From NCBI GenBank assembly GCA_026986235.1, contig JALSOY010000263.1, positions 1 through 6,214 on the forward strand: 6,214 bases of DNA. Direction: 5' to 3'. The position numbers and the translations under genes are program-made. This DNA comes from Caldifarciminota bacterium (GTDB lineage: Bacteria; Hydrothermota; Hydrothermia; B15-G9; WFZT01). The notes beneath the pieces were generated by a model that saw nothing but the letters and a program-made list of their open reading frames with translations, was not told the DNA's origin and did not search any database. Numbering within the stretch: position 1 is the first letter of the stretch; every line of letters begins with the position of its first letter. This document shows positions 4,632-6,214 of the stretch, in pieces.

Positions 4632-6214
4632 CTAATCCTCCTGAATAATTAGGTCGAGTCTTTTTAACCATTTATCAACCTTTACTACCATTACCTTAAC
4701 ATTCTGGCCAATTTTGTAAACCTTTCCCGTTCTGGGATCCCTCAGTTCGTATCTTTCAAGATCATAGGCAAAATTTCCCCCAAGGCTGTCTGAACTTACA
4801 AAGCCCTCTACAAGAATGTCTTTAAGCTGTACAAAAAATCCGTTGGCCATAATGTGAGTTATAATGCCTTCAAACACTTCTCCGAGGCGATTTTTCATGT
4901 AGTCCATGGCCTTGTAATCGATGTGATCAAACTCTGCCCTTTCGGCGATCCTCTCCCTCTCAGAGGATCTTTCAGCCACATGGACGAGATACTCCACCCA
5001 GGATTCTCCTTTCTTTGGTTTCCCCTTCATTGCTGATTTTATAAGCCTATGGACAACGAGGTCCGGGTATCTCCTTATGGGGGAGGTAAAGTGCAGATAA
5101 TTCTGTGACGCGAGCCCAAAATGGCCCACATTTTCAACAGAGTACTTTGCCCTCTTGAGTGACCTCAGAAGGAGATAATTCAGAAGGGGTTCTTCCGCTC
5201 TCCCTTCAACCTTTTTGAGAACGGTTTGAAGTACTTTCGGAGTCACCTTCTCAACCTCTATGTTTTCCCCTATTATACTCTGCGCGAGTATAAGGAAATT
5301 TTTGATTTTTTGGGGATCCGGGGGCTCGTGTACCCTGTAAATTGTCGGGAGATTTTTGTCCGAAAAGTACTGGGCCACCACCTCGTTGGCCTTGATCATG
5401 AATTCTTCAATAATTTTGTGACTCCATGTTCGGACAGCAGGCTTTATTGATGCCACCTCTCCTGAAGGGAAGAGAGTGATTTCCGGCTCTGGCAGGTCAA
5501 AGTCAAGGCTTCCCCTTTCCCACCGCCTTTCTCTCAATATTCTTGCAAGCTCAAGGGCGTGACGGAGGGCAGTTTTTATCCTTTCGTAAACTTCAGGAGA
5601 TGAAAAGGTTGAATGTGTGCTGGGTTCTAATTCTTCACCATCAAGGAGTTTCTGTGCGTCTTCGTAAGTAAGCCTTGCTTTTGAATTAATGACCGACTTT
5701 CTGAATTTTCTTTTAATCAGGTTCCCTTCGTGGTCGAAATCCATTAAAACACTCATGGTGAATCTGTCTTCACCTGGCACAAGAGAGCACAGGTTGCTTG
5801 AAAGTGTGTGAGGGAGCATGGGGACGACAAAGTTGACGAGGTAAACTGATGTCCCACGGGAAAAGGCTTCGATATCGGTTGCAGATTTTGACGGGACAAA
5901 GAAGCTCACATCTGCTATGTGGACTCCAAGCTGATAGCCATTCTTCGTTTTTTTAATGGAAATGGCGTCGTCAAAGTCTTTGGCATCAACAGGATCTATG
6001 GTAAAAATAAGCTCATCCCTCAGATCGAGCCTCTTTGTGGATGGTGTGTACTCTGGCATTTCAATGCTTTCGACTTCTTTTAAAACAGGATCAGGAAATT
6101 CCGGTTTGAGGTCGTATTTCAGTAGAACAACCCTCAAGTCAGTGGAAGGATCATCATCAGGCCCTGCCACTGAAAGTATCTCAGCATAAAATTTTTTCCT
6201 TTTTTCTACGAGAT
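4632..6214 (-). CDS. rnr: RNase R/RNase II-family 3'-5' exoribonuclease, partial (N-terminus beyond right edge)
   Basis: 526 C-terminal codons are present and the frame is open through the right edge. An in-frame GTG at 6170 is internal, because RNase R-like sequence (VEKRKKFYAEILSVAGPDDD) continues upstream of it. The enzyme degrades RNA processively from the 3' end in the cytoplasm. The RNB catalytic domain shows FTIDPVDAKDFDDA (bases 5967-6002), whose four aspartates match the metal ligands of RNase II (D201, D207, D209, D210). Further on are MLPHTLSSNLCSLVPGEDRF, MIKANEVVAQYF and HFTSPIRRYPDLVVHR. A C-terminal S1 RNA-binding domain begins at GEVFEGIITHIMANGFFVQL. No lysine-rich tail follows it, unlike E. 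coli RNase R. The cold-shock domains expected at the N-terminus lie outside the window. RNase R is more likely than RNase II, but not certain. The stop TAG (4634-4632) lies within the next gene's ribosome-site region. Confidence 0.93.
   Translation of the reverse strand, partial: LVEKRKKFYAEILSVAGPDDDPSTDLRVVLLKYDLKPEFPDPVLKEVESIEMPEYTPSTKRLDLRDELIFTIDPVDAKDFDDAISIKKTKNGYQLGVHIADVSFFVPSKSATDIEAFSRGTSVYLVNFVVPMLPHTLSSNLCSLVPGEDRFTMSVLMDFDHEGNLIKRKFRKSVINSKARLTYEDAQKLLDGEELEPSTHSTFSSPEVYERIKTALRHALELARILRERRWERGSLDFDLPEPEITLFPSGEVASIKPAVRTWSHKIIEEFMIKANEVVAQYFSDKNLPTIYRVHEPPDPQKIKNFLILAQSIIGENIEVEKVTPKVLQTVLKKVEGRAEEPLLNYLLLRSLKRAKYSVENVGHFGLASQNYLHFTSPIRRYPDLVVHRLIKSAMKGKPKKGESWVEYLVHVAERSSERERIAERAEFDHIDYKAMDYMKNRLGEVFEGIITHIMANGFFVQLKDILVEGFVSSDSLGGNFAYDLERYELRDPRTGKVYKIGQNVKVMVVKVDKWLKRLDLIIQED
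4637..4642 (-). promoter_or_regulatory. Ribosome binding site of the NusG-like gene inside the rnr 3' end
   Basis: AGGAGG on the minus strand forms part of the last rnr codons and sits 7 nt before ATG 4629. It fixes the start and implies that ribosomes finishing rnr pass over this site. Confidence 0.85.

Noticed and set aside
4090..4635. Plus-strand open frame (181 codons) opposite the NusG-like gene
   Set aside because: The minus strand carries clear NGN and KOW motifs. The plus-strand translation is rich in F, K and H with no family features and no ribosome site.
6168..6170. GTG as the start of the exoribonuclease
   Set aside because: The frame stays open to the window edge with RNase R-like sequence upstream, and the cold-shock domains would be missing.

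Overview
The window looks like part of a bacterial chromosome of middling G+C. Gene starts have strong Shine-Dalgarno sites (AAGGAGG type) and two good sigma-70-type promoters are visible. The gene content (non-heme di-iron ferritin-like proteins, a desulforedoxin-like domain, a coiled-coil DUF3782-type protein) fits an anaerobic and perhaps thermophilic bacterium, possibly of the Thermotogota type. That assignment is an inference from gene style, not something the sequence proves.

Layout. (1) Bases 1-513, minus strand: the N-terminal part of a repeat-rich coiled-coil protein that runs off the left edge. (2) Bases 566-3340, plus strand: a divergent promoter and a compact three-gene operon. 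It holds a 164-aa rubrerythrin/ferritin-like protein, a 210-aa protein joining an N-terminal desulforedoxin-like metal site to a ferritin-like domain, and a 516-aa L-glutamate gamma-semialdehyde (1-pyrroline-5-carboxylate) dehydrogenase. (3) Bases 3340-3382: an 18-bp perfect hairpin that ends this operon and probably also the convergent one. (4) Bases 3398-6214, minus strand, read right to left: a 3' part of an RNase R/RNase II-family exoribonuclease entering from the right edge, a NusG-paralogue antiterminator starting 2 nt after its stop, and a 205-aa protein of unknown function with its own near-consensus promoter inside the end of the NusG-like gene.

How the genes may work together. The plus-strand operon combines iron/redox proteins with the last oxidative step of proline degradation (glutamate semialdehyde to glutamate, making NAD(P)H). 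The ferritin-like pair would most simply handle peroxide or iron. The minus-strand genes pair RNA decay with transcription elongation control. The most unusual details are the Cys-to-His change in the desulforedoxin-like site, the pairing of two ferritin-like paralogues with a P5C dehydrogenase, and the unknown 205-aa gene. I see no mobile element, CRISPR array, tRNA or rRNA. There is no gene-free stretch over 300 bases.
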